The notes under the pieces were generated by a model. The model saw nothing but the letters and a program-made list of their open reading frames with translations. It was not told where the DNA came from and searched no databases. A DNA stretch of 64,000 nucleotides, from the NCBI GenBank assembly GCA_946406115.1, contig OX291556.1:10632501-10696500 (forward strand), written 5' to 3'. Made by a program: the position numbers and the translations under genes. Source of the DNA: Apoda limacodes (Eukaryota; Arthropoda; Insecta; Lepidoptera; Limacodidae). How positions within the stretch are numbered: position 1 is the first letter of the stretch; every line of letters begins with the position of its first letter. Below are positions 12,006 through 24,000 of the stretch, piece after piece.

Positions 12006-13379
12006 ATAGCGGTTTTCTGAATTATGCGTGTAAAAAAACTAATTATATTGACAACTGTATTGAAAATAATAAATATATAATAAAAAAGTTTAGGTAATTT
12101 TGTCGCCAATTCGCCGATCAAATGTGTATTTCTTTTTTTAGTATGGTTATTTTATTTTATTTTATTATGGTATAATTTAATGGTGCATTATTCTTTTTGC
12201 TGTCCGAAATTTATATAAAACTTTATAACAAATATAAAACATTGCGGTTCGCTCTCTGATACTGTACTGCAAAAACGATTTATCCCAAAGAAACTTGTGC
12301 GAGATATGGTTGCATATCGTAGCATGTTTGAGAAAATATATTTTCATTAAATATGGCTTTTGCGATATGTTATTTTCGAAGACCTTGAGGAAGTCTTAAA
12401 CGAAGAAAGATTATTTTTATGTATGTATATTTATTATGTATTCCTTGATTTAAAGAAGATTTGTGTATTTGTAAGATTGATCACATCAAAAATATTATAA
12501 TGTACAAAAACACAAACCAACAAACTTACTTTCGCATTTAGTATACTTATTACAATGGATTGAAATGTCAACGAAATACCTATAAAATGTAATATTTGTT
12601 TAATTTAAGAGTCTGTTTTGATAATTACAATCATGAGTTTTAATTTATCTAATGCTTGTTGAAGAATTCGTTACATTTTTGTGTAAATTTTTCTCAAAAA
12701 AGCGTAACTAAAAAAACAAAAAATAAATTTCGAGATACTGACAAGATACATTCTTGAGATAAATGAAAATCGCATTTGACTAATAGTATTAAAAAAGAAA
12801 AAACACTTAAACACATTGTAATCTAGTGATGAAAAATATTCGTTTACTCTTGAACTAGACACGAAAGTCCTACATCTGTGGTGATTTGAACTTACGAGGA
12901 GGAAATCTGGAACTCCATTCCAAGCCGAACTTTGACTTCCCCATTGATTATCGTTAATTTTTTAAAGCTTGAATGAATGCCTCGATTTACTTATTTCCTA
13001 CTAAGCAACAAGGGCTAAGTCAAAAAGCGTGCTCTTAAAAGAAAATTCATTAATCAAGTACTTTGTTGGTATTCTTACCTGCCGGAGAGAGAGGAATATT
13101 AAGGTCCAAAACACAGTGTTGATTTAGTAGTAATGTTTGTTTTTTTATAGATTAACCTCATATCGTTATTACATCTAAAAAGATGTAATTTTTAGACGTG
13201 TATTCGATGGACGTCTTCCTCGTTTTGTAGGCTTCTCGCTATGAATGTTGAAAAGTTACAAAAAATTATACCGTTGTAAAGATCAATCTGCCTACAGCAC
13301 AAATATATGCTTGACCTTCCCTTCAGCTCTCGTGATGACGTGATAGACACTTCCTTCTTGCATATCCTCAAACTGTATT

Positions 13380-13910
13380 CCCAAAAAAAAACCTCGGCAG
13401 AAGGCTCATTCTACAAACAGCGTTCGCCGGAGAAATCATCCCTGAAATCGCATAGTGCACGACTATTCAGTCTTGTGTTGACGACCTTCTAAAAATTCAA
13501 TCACTGGCCCTTGAAGAACCTCATATTGTAATACCTAGAGATAACCTTGACCTTAATAAGCTATCAGCTTATTCCACAACCTGAGAGATTTAAAATATTC
13601 ATTTCACTCTTGAACTAGGCACGACAGATCTAAGTTTCTTTGGAACCGCACTGTGTTTGACCATTTAGCTTGTTAGGAAGGTATAAGGCTGAACTCTTTG
13701 CCAGCGGCAAGCGATATGGTGCCGCGATGGTAGAAAGTACATAATACAAAAAAAGGACATAATTTTGGAAGATGGTAGACTCCCTCTGCCCAATCCTGAC
13801 TTATTTCTTATAGTTCGTCAGGAATTCGCAAAGGTGTAATTTTATTCTGTCGCTGGTCTTAAATTTTACTCCTTATAACGTCAGACTTAAACGTTACCGC
13901 TTGTGAGTAT
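13380..13910 (-). mobile_element. Heavily decayed Jockey ORF2 remnant, antisense
   Basis: Recognisable patches in the right antisense order are: TCGGCAGAAGGCTCATTC plus GCGTTCGCCGGAG (13397-13433), TTGAAGAACCTCATATTG, GGCAAGCGATATGG...GCGATGGTAGAAAG (13706-13736) and CGCTTGTGAG (13898). Intervening sequence is scrambled. This may be two overlapping insertions. Confidence 0.5.
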
Positions 13911-14084
13911 TTTATTAATAAGGTAGTTGTCTTTGTATAAAAATTATAAAAACGAAAGTTGACTCGATTCGATGTTGGAAATAATTAATTAGCTGACCCG
14001 GCGAACGTTGTTATTTTTTTAAAAACAACTGCAGCACCACCCTATTATAAAAGGGTTGTACTAATTAAGAAACCTTCTCTGACG

Positions 14085-14478
14085 TGTGCATAACAACTTA
14101 CCAAAATTTCATTACAATCGGTTTACCCTTATTGCGCGAATCCGACTCGCACTTGACCCTTATTCTCTGTCTCAAAAATCTTCCCCGGCGTGTGCCTACC
14201 AACTTACTAAAATTTCATTACGATCGGTTTACCCTTATTGCGCGAGTCCGACTCGCACTTGACCTAGTTTTCTTACTCAAAAACATTACCCGGCGTGTGC
14301 ATAAGAACTTACCAAAATTTCATTACAATCGGTTAACCCTTATTGCGCGAGTCCGACTCGCACTTGACCCAGTTTTCTTACTCAAAAACATTACCCGGCG
14401 TGTGCATAAGAACTTACCAAAATTTCATTACAATCGGTTAACCCTTATTGCGTGAGTCCGACTCGCACTTGACCCTTA
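14085..14478 (+). repeat. Four tandem copies of a 105-bp unit
   Basis: Units begin at the TGTGC motif at 14085, 14191, 14296 and 14401 (106, 105 and 105 bp). Each holds ACCAAAATTTCATTACAATC and GAGTCCGACTCGCACTTGAC. The unit length is a multiple of three, so a 123-codon frame runs through, but there is no sign of a gene. The flank GACCCGGCGAACGTTG at 13995 is a known-looking end of lepidopteran Helitron-like repeats. Confidence 0.88.
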
Positions 14479-14894
14479 TGAAAAATCCTTTCTTATCGGA
14501 TGCCTACGTCATAAAAAGTATACACCCTCCGAGTTTGAGGTCTCTACTATCAGCAGTTTAGGCTGTGCGTTGATCCGTCAGTCAGTCATTCAGGACAAAG
14601 CATTCTAAATGTATAAAAAGAAGATTACTAAATAATAAACACCATACGACATAATTAAAATTTAGATCCTTTTTGGTTTCTCAAACAAAAATATATTGCA
14701 TATTATTTGGCTTTGACATTTGCCTTGTAAAAAAATCCCAAGTTATTACCAATTAATAATTTACATAAAATAAATGGTTTGTATTTAAGTCTTTCTTTTA
14801 TTTTCTCGCAGTATGCATTAAAAACGTTGTACGATACGTGAGCGTAAAAGGTAAGCTATTTTACGCACGTTAATTATTAATTTTATATCTATTA

Positions 14895-15135
14895 AACAAA
14901 CTAGTTGGTAGTGTGACCGGCTGTTGTGCAAAGGAAGTGGGTTTGATTCCAGTACTGGACAAACATTAATGTGATAAACATTTGTGTTTGTCTTGAGTGT
15001 GGGTGTGTTTATGTATGTATTTACAAAAAAAAATATATACATATAAGTGTTTGTATCCGTTGTCTGGTTTCAACAATACAAGCTTTGCTTAGATTGGGAC
15101 CAGATGGCGCTGTGTGATATGTCCAAAATGATTAT
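14895..15135 (+). mobile_element. tRNA-derived SINE, copy 2
   Basis: Same family as 9.10-9.36 kb. The B box is GGTTTGATTCC (14940-14950, one change). The later blocks TTGTGTTTGTCTTGAG, TATCCGTTGTCTGG and CCAGATGGCGCTGTGTG are all present. Several substitutions and one gap separate the two copies. Confidence 0.82.
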
Positions 15136-16078
15136 TATTTACACATATCCACAATTTCCATTTTTAAATAGAAACAATCGACCAACTGGAAACACTATAC
15201 ACAGAACCCTACGTTAATGTGTGAGAAACGTAGATCATGCACCTTAAAAATGTTTATAGACAAAATCGTTAAACGAACTCTTATAAAGTCATCACCCTTC
15301 CCCGAGGGGTGGTAATATTTTGTAAACAGCCGTTTGTTCTGTGGAAAACATCTCGTTCAATGAATTACGATGGTAACTTTACTCCATTAGGAACAAAATG
15401 ATGTAGAAAATAAAGCAATGACTCAGTTCAAGCATAAGAATTTATTTCAGATTTGTTCTTTATTTAGTGTGGTTTGTGAAAAGAGGCTGTCACTAAATTA
15501 TTATTATAATTATTATTATAAAGGCGGTCGTATTGCTAAAAAGAGATTTCTTCCAGACAACCTTTGGGTGTAAGACATAACAAAACGACTGTGAAGAATA
15601 GGAAGTGAATGTAAATTAATGTATATATATATTTAAATTTAACAAATCAATAAATATAATGTATTATACTAAGATAAAACTATTTTTTATATACTTAAAT
15701 ATACACACATTGTGGGCATACACACATTTATATGTTTAATATCTAGCCTGGTTTTTTTAATCTGGTTTCTGGGGATTAAACCCGTAAAAATAAGATTACT
15801 TGATTAGTATATTGGTCATCGTGAAAACATATAGGTGAAATATATTTATGTTCAATAGGACCATTATTTGAAATGAGTGAAAATTATTAAGAAAATCGTG
15901 TTTTCTTTGATTTCGATATTTCGGCACACTCATAGACATAGATAACTGGGCAGCGCATTTTCCAGCCAAGCAGTGAAAAAAAGTTGTCGCAAAAGTGTTA
16001 TAGAAACGAAGTAAAACTGAGGTCCAGAGACGAAGTAAAACTGAGGTTACTTGTCTTTTTCTAACTTGTTTTATTGAA

Positions 16079-16126
16079 CACTAGCTGCTGCCAGCGACGT
16101 CGTCTGCGTGAACTCTATACAGCATC
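16079..16126 (+). repeat. Fragment of the host repeat also seen at 32.45 kb
   Basis: CTAGCTGCTGCCAGCGACGT and CGTCTGCGTGAACTC match the start of the repeat at 32447. Between here and 16,640 nothing else is supported. Confidence 0.6.
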
Positions 16127-16659
16127 AAAAATACCTATGATTATGCCTTTTAAAATAATATTCATTTACCCGTTTCTTCTTTACATTTCATATCTACAGG
16201 AAGTGCAGTAACAGAGGGAGACTGTCCTTTGTAAAATTGACCTTCAAAAAGTGCTGATTTTCAGCCTGCTTTGAATAAACGACTTTATGATGATTCTGCT
16301 GAATTAAGTCATAAGTTTGTGACTGAAGCAGATGGAAAAAAAAGAATAAAGAATAGGGTAAAAATACATACTTATAGGACTTCTTGATAAACAACATTAG
16401 TGGTTTGGCTCTCCGCAGCCAAAATGTAAAGTTTTCTAGGCATTTTCATTATTTTAAGTTTGAAAGATAACAGAAAATAATTTACACACTGAGAATTTAC
16501 ACATAATAATGATAGCTAAGCAGTAGTCCGATTGAAGTTTATTTAAGTCTATATTTATTTATTTTTCAGGAAAATGTTTTCACCTTAAATTCTACCAAAC
16601 ACACGATACCTTATAGCAACGTAGGTAACCCCAGTTTCTACAGGTTGTGGCGGTGACAT

Positions 16660-16756
16660 CTGTACTCATAACATCACTTTTTGTGAACGAAACCATAGTG
16701 CGATCTAATTCGACGCAATCGCCATCTATTTAGTAAATAGGAAACCTTTTTTATAT
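16660..16756 (+). repeat. Host repeat, left half, interrupted by the Jockey LINE
   Basis: CACTTTTTGTGAACGAAACC through GCCATCTATTTAGTAAATAG and TTTTTATATGG match 32480-32577. The match stops where the LINE begins, and the right half resumes after the poly-A at 19266. Confidence 0.8.
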
Positions 16757-19187
16757 GGCTCATGAATTTGCTCTGACCTATGGATTCTCTCAGCTGGTAC
16801 TTTCTCCAACGAGGATACCAGATATAGAGGAACATACGAGCTCCTTACTGGACCTTCTGCTGACTACTCGTCCGGACGGGTACTCCGTCTCAGTGGATGC
16901 GCCTCTTGGCTCCTCGGACCACTGTCTCGTTCGGACTCAAGTGTCATGCACACAACCTGATCCTTCTGGGCCAACTAACTGGCGTCGTGTGTGGCACTAT
17001 AAGTCGGCAGACTGGGATGGATTGCGTGAATTTTACGCATCGTACCCGTGGAGGCAGATCTGCTTTAACTCAGAAGATCCTGACGTCTGCGCAGCCGCAG
17101 TCACTGAGACAATCCTTGCTGGTATGGAATGCTATATTCCTAACCCGCGAGTAGCTGCCGGCGTCAAAAAACGACCGTGGTTTAATAGGTCTTGCAGAAA
17201 AGCTAAAATTCTTAAGCAAAATGCATATGAGGCTTGGACCACGGCTCGTTTTAATAAGGATCCGAATATTTCTAAGTTAAAACGCAAATTAAATGCTGCC
17301 TCGAGGTTCAGTAAGAAAGCAACTGCCAGAGCAAAATTCCAATTCATCGGCAAAATAGGTGGGCGACTTGCGAGCTATCCTTCTGGGAGTCGTGCTTTCT
17401 GGTCGCTTGCCAAAGCTGCCGAAGGGAACTTCTGCCAGTCGTCGTTACCACCACTGCGAAAGACCGATGGTGACTTGGCCCATAGTGCTAAAGAGAAAGC
17501 CGATCTACTGGGCAGTCTCTTTGCCTCGAACTCGAATATGAACGATGAAGGCGCTGTACCACCTACTATACCGTGGTGCGGTAAGTCCATGCCCGAAATC
17601 TCCATAACGCAGCGGGAGGTCAGGCGGGCGTTGCTTTCTCTAGACGTTCATAAGTCGAGTGGGCCAGACGGTATACCAGCAGTGGTGCTTAAGCAGTGTG
17701 CTCCTGAGTTATGTCCTGTACTCACGCGCCTCTTCGCGCTTTCCTACCACACTAGGCAATTTCCGTCTACATGGAAGACTGCGAATGTGCACCCGGTGCC
17801 CAAAAAGGGCGATAGATCAGATCCATCGAATTACAGGCCTATCGCTATTACCTCTCTCCTCTCTAAGGTGATGGAGCGTGTGATCAACACACAGCTTCTA
17901 AGATACCTAGAAGTACACGATCTGGTCAGTGACCGTCAATATGGCTTTCGCCACGGTCGCTCGACTGGTGACCTTCTAGTGTATCTCACACACCGATGGG
18001 CACTAGCCATTGAGAGTCAGGGGGAGGCATTGGCATGTAGCCTGGACATAGCGAAGGCGTTCGATCGGGTCTGGCACCGCGGTCTTCTATCGAAGTTGCC
18101 ATCTTACGGAGTGCCCGAGGGTTTGTGCAAATGGGTGGCTAGCTTTTTGTCCGGCAGACGCATACGAACTGTAGTTGACGGTAGTTGCTCTGATAGCATG
18201 GACATTAATGCTGGTGTCCCGCAAGGCTCTGTGCTGTCTCCTACGCTGTTTCTACTGCATATCAATGACATGTTGGACATCAACAACATACATTGCTATG
18301 CAGATGACAGTACTGGAGACGCTTTTTACACGGGTCGTGCAAACATCCCTCGTTCCGTTGTGGAGGAAAACCGCGGAGAACTTGTGTCTCAAATCGAGAC
18401 CACACTGTCCCAGGTCTCTGACTGGGGACGGGTAAACTTGGTCCGATTCAACCCTACAAAGACACAAGTGTGCGCGTTCACCGCTAAAAAAACTCCATTC
18501 ACTGTGGTCCCACAATTCCAGAACACTCCCCTCTCCATCTCCAAGAGCATTGGGATCCTTGGTGTCGACATCTCCAGCGATGTTCAGTTCCGAGATCATT
18601 TACAAGATAAGGTAAAGCTGGCGTCCAAAAAACTTGGTGTACTCAACAGAGCGAAGCAGTACTTCACGTCGGGGCAAAGGTTGTTACTTTACAAGTCGCA
18701 AGTTCGGCCCCATATGGAGTACTGCTGCCATCTCTGGGCAGGTGCACCCGGATACCAGCTTGACCCTTTTGACTCGGTTCAACGACGGGCTGTGAGAATT
18801 GTCGACGATCCCAAACTCACTTGCGGTATCGAGCCCTTAAGTCTGAGGAGAGACTTTGCCTCACTGTGTGTGTTCTACCGCTTGTACAATGGGTTGTGTT
18901 CTGAGGAATTGTTCGAAATGATGCCCACGGCTACTTTCTACCATCGCACCGCTCGCCATCGGCAGGGAATTCATTCTCACACTTTAGAACCTAAATGGTC
19001 GCGTACAGTGCGGTTTCAGAGAAACTTCCTCCCGCGAACGCTTAAGTTGTGGAATGAGCTCCCTGCCAAGGTTTTCTGCAAGGACTACAGTATGGAGTTC
19101 TTCAAGAAAGAAGTTATTAGATTTCTGAAGGGTCGGCAACGCGCAAGTGATACCCCTGGTGTTGCAAGCGTCCATAGGCTACGGTGA
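16755..19187 (+). CDS. LINE ORF2 fragment: endonuclease end + reverse transcriptase
   Basis: Intact 810-codon frame. Residues 1-60 are the end of an apurinic-type endonuclease (GSSDHCLV at 52-59, holding the conserved SDH). Residues about 290-560 are the reverse transcriptase: SSGPDGIP, NYRPIAITS, SLDIAKAFDRVWH, AGVPQGSVLSP (489-496 for PQGSVLSP) and the catalytic YADD at 515-518 (18297-18308). The C-terminus has the YKSQVRPHMEYCCHLWAG block usual in Jockey-type elements. Full-length ORF2 proteins are longer, and the catalytic N-terminal half of the endonuclease and any ORF1 are missing. The first ATG lies at the insertion junction and is partly flanking DNA, so it is not a native start. The element cannot be autonomous, although its RT frame is unbroken, which implies a fairly recent insertion. 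Confidence 0.92.
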   Translation: MAHEFALTYGFSQLVLSPTRIPDIEEHTSSLLDLLLTTRPDGYSVSVDAPLGSSDHCLVRTQVSCTQPDPSGPTNWRRVWHYKSADWDGLREFYASYPWRQICFNSEDPDVCAAAVTETILAGMECYIPNPRVAAGVKKRPWFNRSCRKAKILKQNAYEAWTTARFNKDPNISKLKRKLNAASRFSKKATARAKFQFIGKIGGRLASYPSGSRAFWSLAKAAEGNFCQSSLPPLRKTDGDLAHSAKEKADLLGSLFASNSNMNDEGAVPPTIPWCGKSMPEISITQREVRRALLSLDVHKSSGPDGIPAVVLKQCAPELCPVLTRLFALSYHTRQFPSTWKTANVHPVPKKGDRSDPSNYRPIAITSLLSKVMERVINTQLLRYLEVHDLVSDRQYGFRHGRSTGDLLVYLTHRWALAIESQGEALACSLDIAKAFDRVWHRGLLSKLPSYGVPEGLCKWVASFLSGRRIRTVVDGSCSDSMDINAGVPQGSVLSPTLFLLHINDMLDINNIHCYADDSTGDAFYTGRANIPRSVVEENRGELVSQIETTLSQVSDWGRVNLVRFNPTKTQVCAFTAKKTPFTVVPQFQNTPLSISKSIGILGVDISSDVQFRDHLQDKVKLASKKLGVLNRAKQYFTSGQRLLLYKSQVRPHMEYCCHLWAGAPGYQLDPFDSVQRRAVRIVDDPKLTCGIEPLSLRRDFASLCVFYRLYNGLCSEELFEMMPTATFYHRTARHRQGIHSHTLEPKWSRTVRFQRNFLPRTLKLWNELPAKVFCKDYSMEFFKKEVIRFLKGRQRASDTPGVASVHRLR

Positions 19188-19233
19188 CCGCTTACCATCA
19201 GGCGGGCCGTAAGCTTGTTTGCCACCTTAGTGG

Positions 19234-19265
<32 letters not shown>
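16757..19265 (+). mobile_element. 5'-truncated Jockey-clade LINE with 3' poly-A tail
   Basis: Non-LTR retrotransposon that copies itself by target-primed reverse transcription. What remains is the end of the endonuclease, the whole reverse transcriptase and C-terminal region, a 3' UTR of about 50 bp (CCTTAGTGGTATA at its end) and a 29-base A run (19237-19265). The 5' boundary follows from comparison with another copy at 36.74 kb and with an unoccupied version of the host repeat at 32.57 kb. The host repeat resumes after the A run. No clear target-site duplication remains. Many short fragments of the same family are scattered through the window. Confidence 0.93.
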
Positions 19266-19267
<2 letters not shown>

Positions 19268-19312
19268 ATAACACATCTAAGTTATGACTTTACGCGATTT
19301 TTTAACATAAAA
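19266..19312 (+). repeat. Host repeat, right half, after the Jockey LINE
   Basis: TTATAACACATCTAAGTTAT and the next 25 bp match 32588-32632 after the LINE poly-A. Together with 16660-16756 this shows the pre-insertion sequence. Confidence 0.78.
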
Positions 19313-19689
19313 AAAACAACCGGCTTCAAAAAGATGCACTAAAAAGGTAAAAATAATTAATAATTTCCAAAAATCTGATCTGAATTACAGTTTAAAGTTG
19401 GTGTCATGCCAGCAAAGTGTGTTATAAACTGTTACATAGGTACATAGACACCAACTTTAAGCTTTATTTTTTTGGTAAAAGTTTTTATTTTTTAAAACAT
19501 CTATACTCGTAACAAAGTTTTATACAATCATCAACATAAAAGGCGTTTCACCAGTTCCAAATTCACATGAATTATTTTTTTTCTACAAATATTTTAGTTT
19601 TAAATTCACCATAATAACATAGGACCACCTGGAAAGTATAACCTTTTAAATAAAAAAAGAATTTCTCGAATCGGTCCAGGCGTTTTCGA

Positions 19690-20100
19690 GAAATCGGGTA
19701 ACATCCGTTCCGTTCCGTTCCGTTCCAGCGTCTTACCAGCCAGCGTTCCACTGCAAGGACTCAAGAAGAACGGGTCACATAGGAAAAGAACTGTCGATGA
19801 GAGGGTTCTGTAGAGTGCTCAAAACTGCGGGCTGGAACAGCGCAAACTTTCAAAAAGGTGGTAATTGAAGAAACGGAGGGTCCTCAACCACTGGAAGGAA
19901 TGCGGCGCTTCCAGTCCGCATTTGTGAGTGATTCTAGAAGTGTCCCGTCCATCTCATGGCATTCCTATGTGTGCCTATTACCTCTGCCCAAGACACCAGT
20001 AAGACGGAGTAGATAGGGCAGGTAGTGTAGGACTTCGCAGTCTGGAATGTGGAGGGGGAAGGATAGAGCCGACCGGTACCAGCACCCTTTAGCCAGCAGG
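19690..20100. other. Moderately GC-rich segment, identity unknown
   Basis: It opens with four GTTCC units (about 19708-19728), then about 370 bp of higher GC with no long open frame. It may be an old TE. 19,313-19,690 is AT-rich with no feature. Confidence 0.35.
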
Positions 20101-20604
20101 ATGATAAATATATACAAGTGTTAATATATACAAGAAGGGAAAAATGACTGCTTTGCCGTTTGTGGTCTGCGTGTTGGCTTCTAAACTCTTCTGTGTTCTG
20201 ATTCTTCTTTGATGGTATTCATTTGCACCAGCTTGTTCGGTTTACATCAACGTGGCGTTAGAAGTTTCCAATTAGCAATACAACTCTTGTTCCTTTTATG
20301 CTTGACTGGCGTTCCAACTTATGCATTTTATTGTCTTGTAATGGCATTCAGTTTATGTCGTTAATAAGGCATTTTCCATTAGTTTCCGTTATCACTAGGT
20401 TAAACATAGATTTAAATATTCAGTGAAGGATTGTTTTACTGTTGCAGTGTTCCAACACTTGTGTTTTATTTTACCCCAGTGGCAGTGTTTGTTTTTAGTG
20501 ACTGGTTTCCTGAGCTTCAGTTATTATTCTTAGATATACCTACCATAGTACTCGTAGTTCGTAAATGGACATAGCTTTTCTTCTTTTGTTTTCTTAACTT
20601 CAGC

Positions 20605-20806
20605 AGAGATTGTGGGCGGTTGCAGTAGCGGTGGATGAGCCGGATGACTTTTCTGTCCTCGGAATAAAGGGCTCGTGGGCGGTGACACGTCCTTGCTCGG
20701 ATGGCTTGATTTAACGTCCAGATTGTTTATACTATTTGCACTGTTTAGTTTCAGTGTTCTGTTTCCATAGCTTTACTGTTTCCATAGCTTTACTGTTCTT
20801 AGGTGT
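20605..20806 (+). repeat. Local direct duplication inside the array, unit 1
   Basis: GAGATTGTGGGCGGTTGCAG through GTTCTTAGGTGT, less T-rich than its surroundings, recurs at 20858-21044. This unit has an extra tandem copy of a 17-bp TGTTTCCATAGCTTTAC stretch. Confidence 0.85.
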
Positions 20807-20857
20807 CTATAGGCGTAAATAATAAGTTGACTCCGCAAAAGTGTCGGAAACTCGTAG

Positions 20858-21044
20858 GAGATTGTAGGTGGTTGCAGTAGCGGTGGATGAACTGGATTGG
20901 CTTTTCTGCCCTCGGAATGAAGGGCTCGTAGGCGGTGACATGTCCTTGCTCGGATTGCTTGATTTAGCGTCCAGATTTTTTTTATACTATTACCGCTGTT
21001 TAGTTTCAGTGTTCTGTTTCCATAGCTTTACTGTTCTTAGGTGT
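20858..21044 (+). repeat. Local direct duplication inside the array, unit 2
   Basis: About 90 percent similar to 20605-20806 by eye, 253 bp downstream. It is a higher-order, younger duplication within the 150-bp array. A 67-codon frame across it is incidental. Confidence 0.85.
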
Positions 21045-24000
21045 AAGTTCGTAGGTGTGTACTTAAAATAGGATAGTAGTTCCATCTTTTGTAGCAGAAT
21101 ACCAACGTTTGGGTTTTTTTTATTTCTTAATTGACAGTTGTTCGTTTTTCTCATTCTGTTCCCATAATAGCAGTTACTTTTTTAGGCGTACCTAATTTTT
21201 AAGTAAATCATAAATGGATGTTACCATTGTTTGTTCGTTCCGTTGCGGCCTTTCAAAACTCACGTTCCAGTTTATTATAGCAGTTTTCAGTTTTGGTGTC
21301 TTTTTTCCAAAGCTTCATTTATTATTGTTCGTACTTGCTAAAATTAAAAGATAAAAATATTTACTGGCGTAGCTCAATTTCATTGTAGCACAATTTCAAT
21401 AGCTGCATTTTTTTTTTTTTTTATTATTTATTGGCTTTTTTTCAGTTTCTTTAACCTCTTATCGTAGCTTGAGTTCCTTTTTAAGGCGTACCTATCTAAG
21501 TGTATTATAAATGGAGTTAATTATTGAAGTGTAACGTCGGTCTTTTATGGAAGTATCCACGACATGCGTTTTTGTCTGTTTATCTGTAACTTTCAGCTTC
21601 GTTGTCCTATTTCCCGTATCTTTAGTAACTTTTTTTTAGGCATACCTAATAAAATCATAAATTAATATAATCAAGATTTTTTTTGTTTTTAAGGAAGTAT
21701 TTCAACCATTGAGTTTTTCGTTTCTTTGTGTTCAGTTTCAACTTCCTATTTCTATAGCTCAGTAACTATTTTCATACATATCCAGTAAAATGATAAATGG
21801 AAACAGTAATGAAGTAGTTACATTCCATTGTAGCTAACTGTAGTAGACAAAATCCCAACAATTGCATTTTTAAGTAGGTCATAGATCAATTAAACCAAGA
21901 AAACAATTTCGTTGTTTTAAGGGAGTACGAGTATTTCATCCATTTAAGTTTTTGCTTCTTTATTGGCAGCCTTCAATTTCAGTGTTCTTTTGCATGGCTT
22001 CAGTTACTGTTTTAGGGCGTGGTACCTAAGTAGATTTTAAATGAAAATCACTATTAGAGTAACTTAATACTTGTAAAGAAAACGTCAAACTCTTGCGTTT
22101 GTTGTTTCTTTGTTGGCAGTATTCTGTTTCAGCACCGTATTTCTATAGCTTCAGTTATTATTTTCGAACATATTTTAGTTTAATGATGAATGGAGATATT
22201 TATGCAGTAGTTTCATGCTTTTGTAGGTGAATCCCAATAAACAGGTTTTTTTTTTAAAGGAGATCATAAATGTATATAACCAATTAAAAAATTTCGTGGT
22301 TTTAAGGGAGTGTTCCAACCATTGACGTTTTTGTTTCTTTATTGACGGTGTTTAGTTTCGGTGTCTTTTTTTCATAGCTTTAGTTACTGTTTTCAGGCGT
22401 ACATAAATAGATTATAAATGGAAATTACCAATGGGGAAATTTAAATCATATGAAGCGACTGTCAAAACTTTGCATTTTTTGTTTCTTTATATGGTAGTAT
22501 TCTATAACAGCTCTCAATTACCTTAGCTTCAGTCGCTATCTTCAGGCATACCTAATAAATAATAAATAGAAATACTCATAAAGTAGTTTTATTCTGTTGC
22601 AGCGGAGTCCCAACGATTAAGTTTTCGTTTTTTGTGACTTTTTTCACTTCAGTAACTTTTTTAGGCATATTTAAATAGGTGTCAAAAAGTAAAGTGATGG
22701 AGTCTATTTATCTTATAGTAGACTTACTTACATTTCTTTTTATTTTTTTATTAACTGATTTTTCCTCGTGTTATCATAGCTTCAGTAACCTTTTTCAGGT
22801 GTACTTAAGTGGATCATAAATGAAAATAAACCGTGAATTGATGTCATCCTTTTGTATGTGTTGTCATATTATTTTGGTGCTTGTTGAGTAATTGGGCTAC
22901 TGCCTAAGGGAACGTAGCCGTCGTGAGGTACATATGCAACTTTTTTTAGGCGTACCTAAGTTATTCATTAATAAAAATAATAGTCATTTCGTTCTCACAA
23001 TTTTTATTTGCTTTATCATTGGTGGTAGTTAGTTTCGTAATTAAGGTAGTAGTCGTACAGCTTCTTTATAGGTGTATACTGATCAACGGTAGATTTTGAT
23101 GCAATAGTTTGTATTTTCCGGTGCAGTACCTAGTCCAAGTCATTGTGTTTTTTAATTTATTGGTGGTATTTGGTTCCGATTTGGCCGGTCGGTCAGTATA
23201 CGTTCTGTGGTTGGTTTTAGTGTAAATATAGCATAAAAACTATTGCTTGCTGTGATAGTTTTTTTTTTTTTTTTTTTTTTTCTTTTCTTCGGCAACTTTT
23301 GAGTGTTTGTCTTACTTCTGGTTTTTTTTGAATGCGATATTGATTTACCCATAGCATGAAAAACAGGAGTATCCTCTATTCTGTACACCTTTTATGCCGA
23401 TTCTTATTTTTTGTTTCACTCTGTTTTGTTCTTTGGTTCTAGAGTTTGACAACAAAGTATTTTTTCCTCTTTTATTAATTGATTCCAGGATCTTCCCGTT
23501 CAATAACCGGCCTTAGTTACCATAAAAACCTTCTGAAAACTACTGAAACTCGTGGGGATGCAATACTCTGTAATTACCCCAAAGCTCGCGAATGTGTTAT
23601 TTAGTTACTCGCAGCCTTTATCGCTTGGTGTAGCTCCGTAAAAAGGACTTTTGTGTCGCATAATTACATAAAGAGCAAAAAGCCAGGTGTTAAACAGCTC
23701 AAAAAGAGAAATATATGTCACCGATAGGTACAAGAGTACGTATTTATATGATTTTCAAGAATAAAATACGTAAACTCAAAAGTGTAGTCGAAAAACAACG
23801 TCTTAAAATATTTAAATATAATAAAAATACTCACAGTACTCCCCGCAGTTGCACCTATGAGCGTGTCTATACCGTGTCTAGAGATTAGATGTATTCAATG
23901 TATTGAATAATGTTATGGGCGACAGAGTCGTATGATCACCGCGTGTCTTTCTGGTAGTGTTGCGATGCCCTAATTTATTGCTTTCATTGACATGTTTATG

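Larger units (their letters stand above)
20140..23180. repeat. Decayed tandem array, period about 150 bp, T-rich on plus strand
   Basis: A recurring module reads, in order: a TTGCAG- or TTGTAG-type end, TCCCAACnATTG, GTTTCTTTnTTGGCAGTGTTCAGTT, a CATAGCTTCAGTTACT block, AGGCGTACCTAAGT and AnnATAAATGGA. The AGGCGTACCT landmark or its variants occur near 21186, 21485, 21640, 21776, 22015, 22176, 22395, 22545, 22665, 22795 and 22950, mostly about 120-160 bp or twice that apart. T greatly exceeds A on the plus strand throughout. There is no coding frame. The monomers are strongly diverged from one another, so the array is old or under weak constraint. I do not recognise it. Confidence 0.75.
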
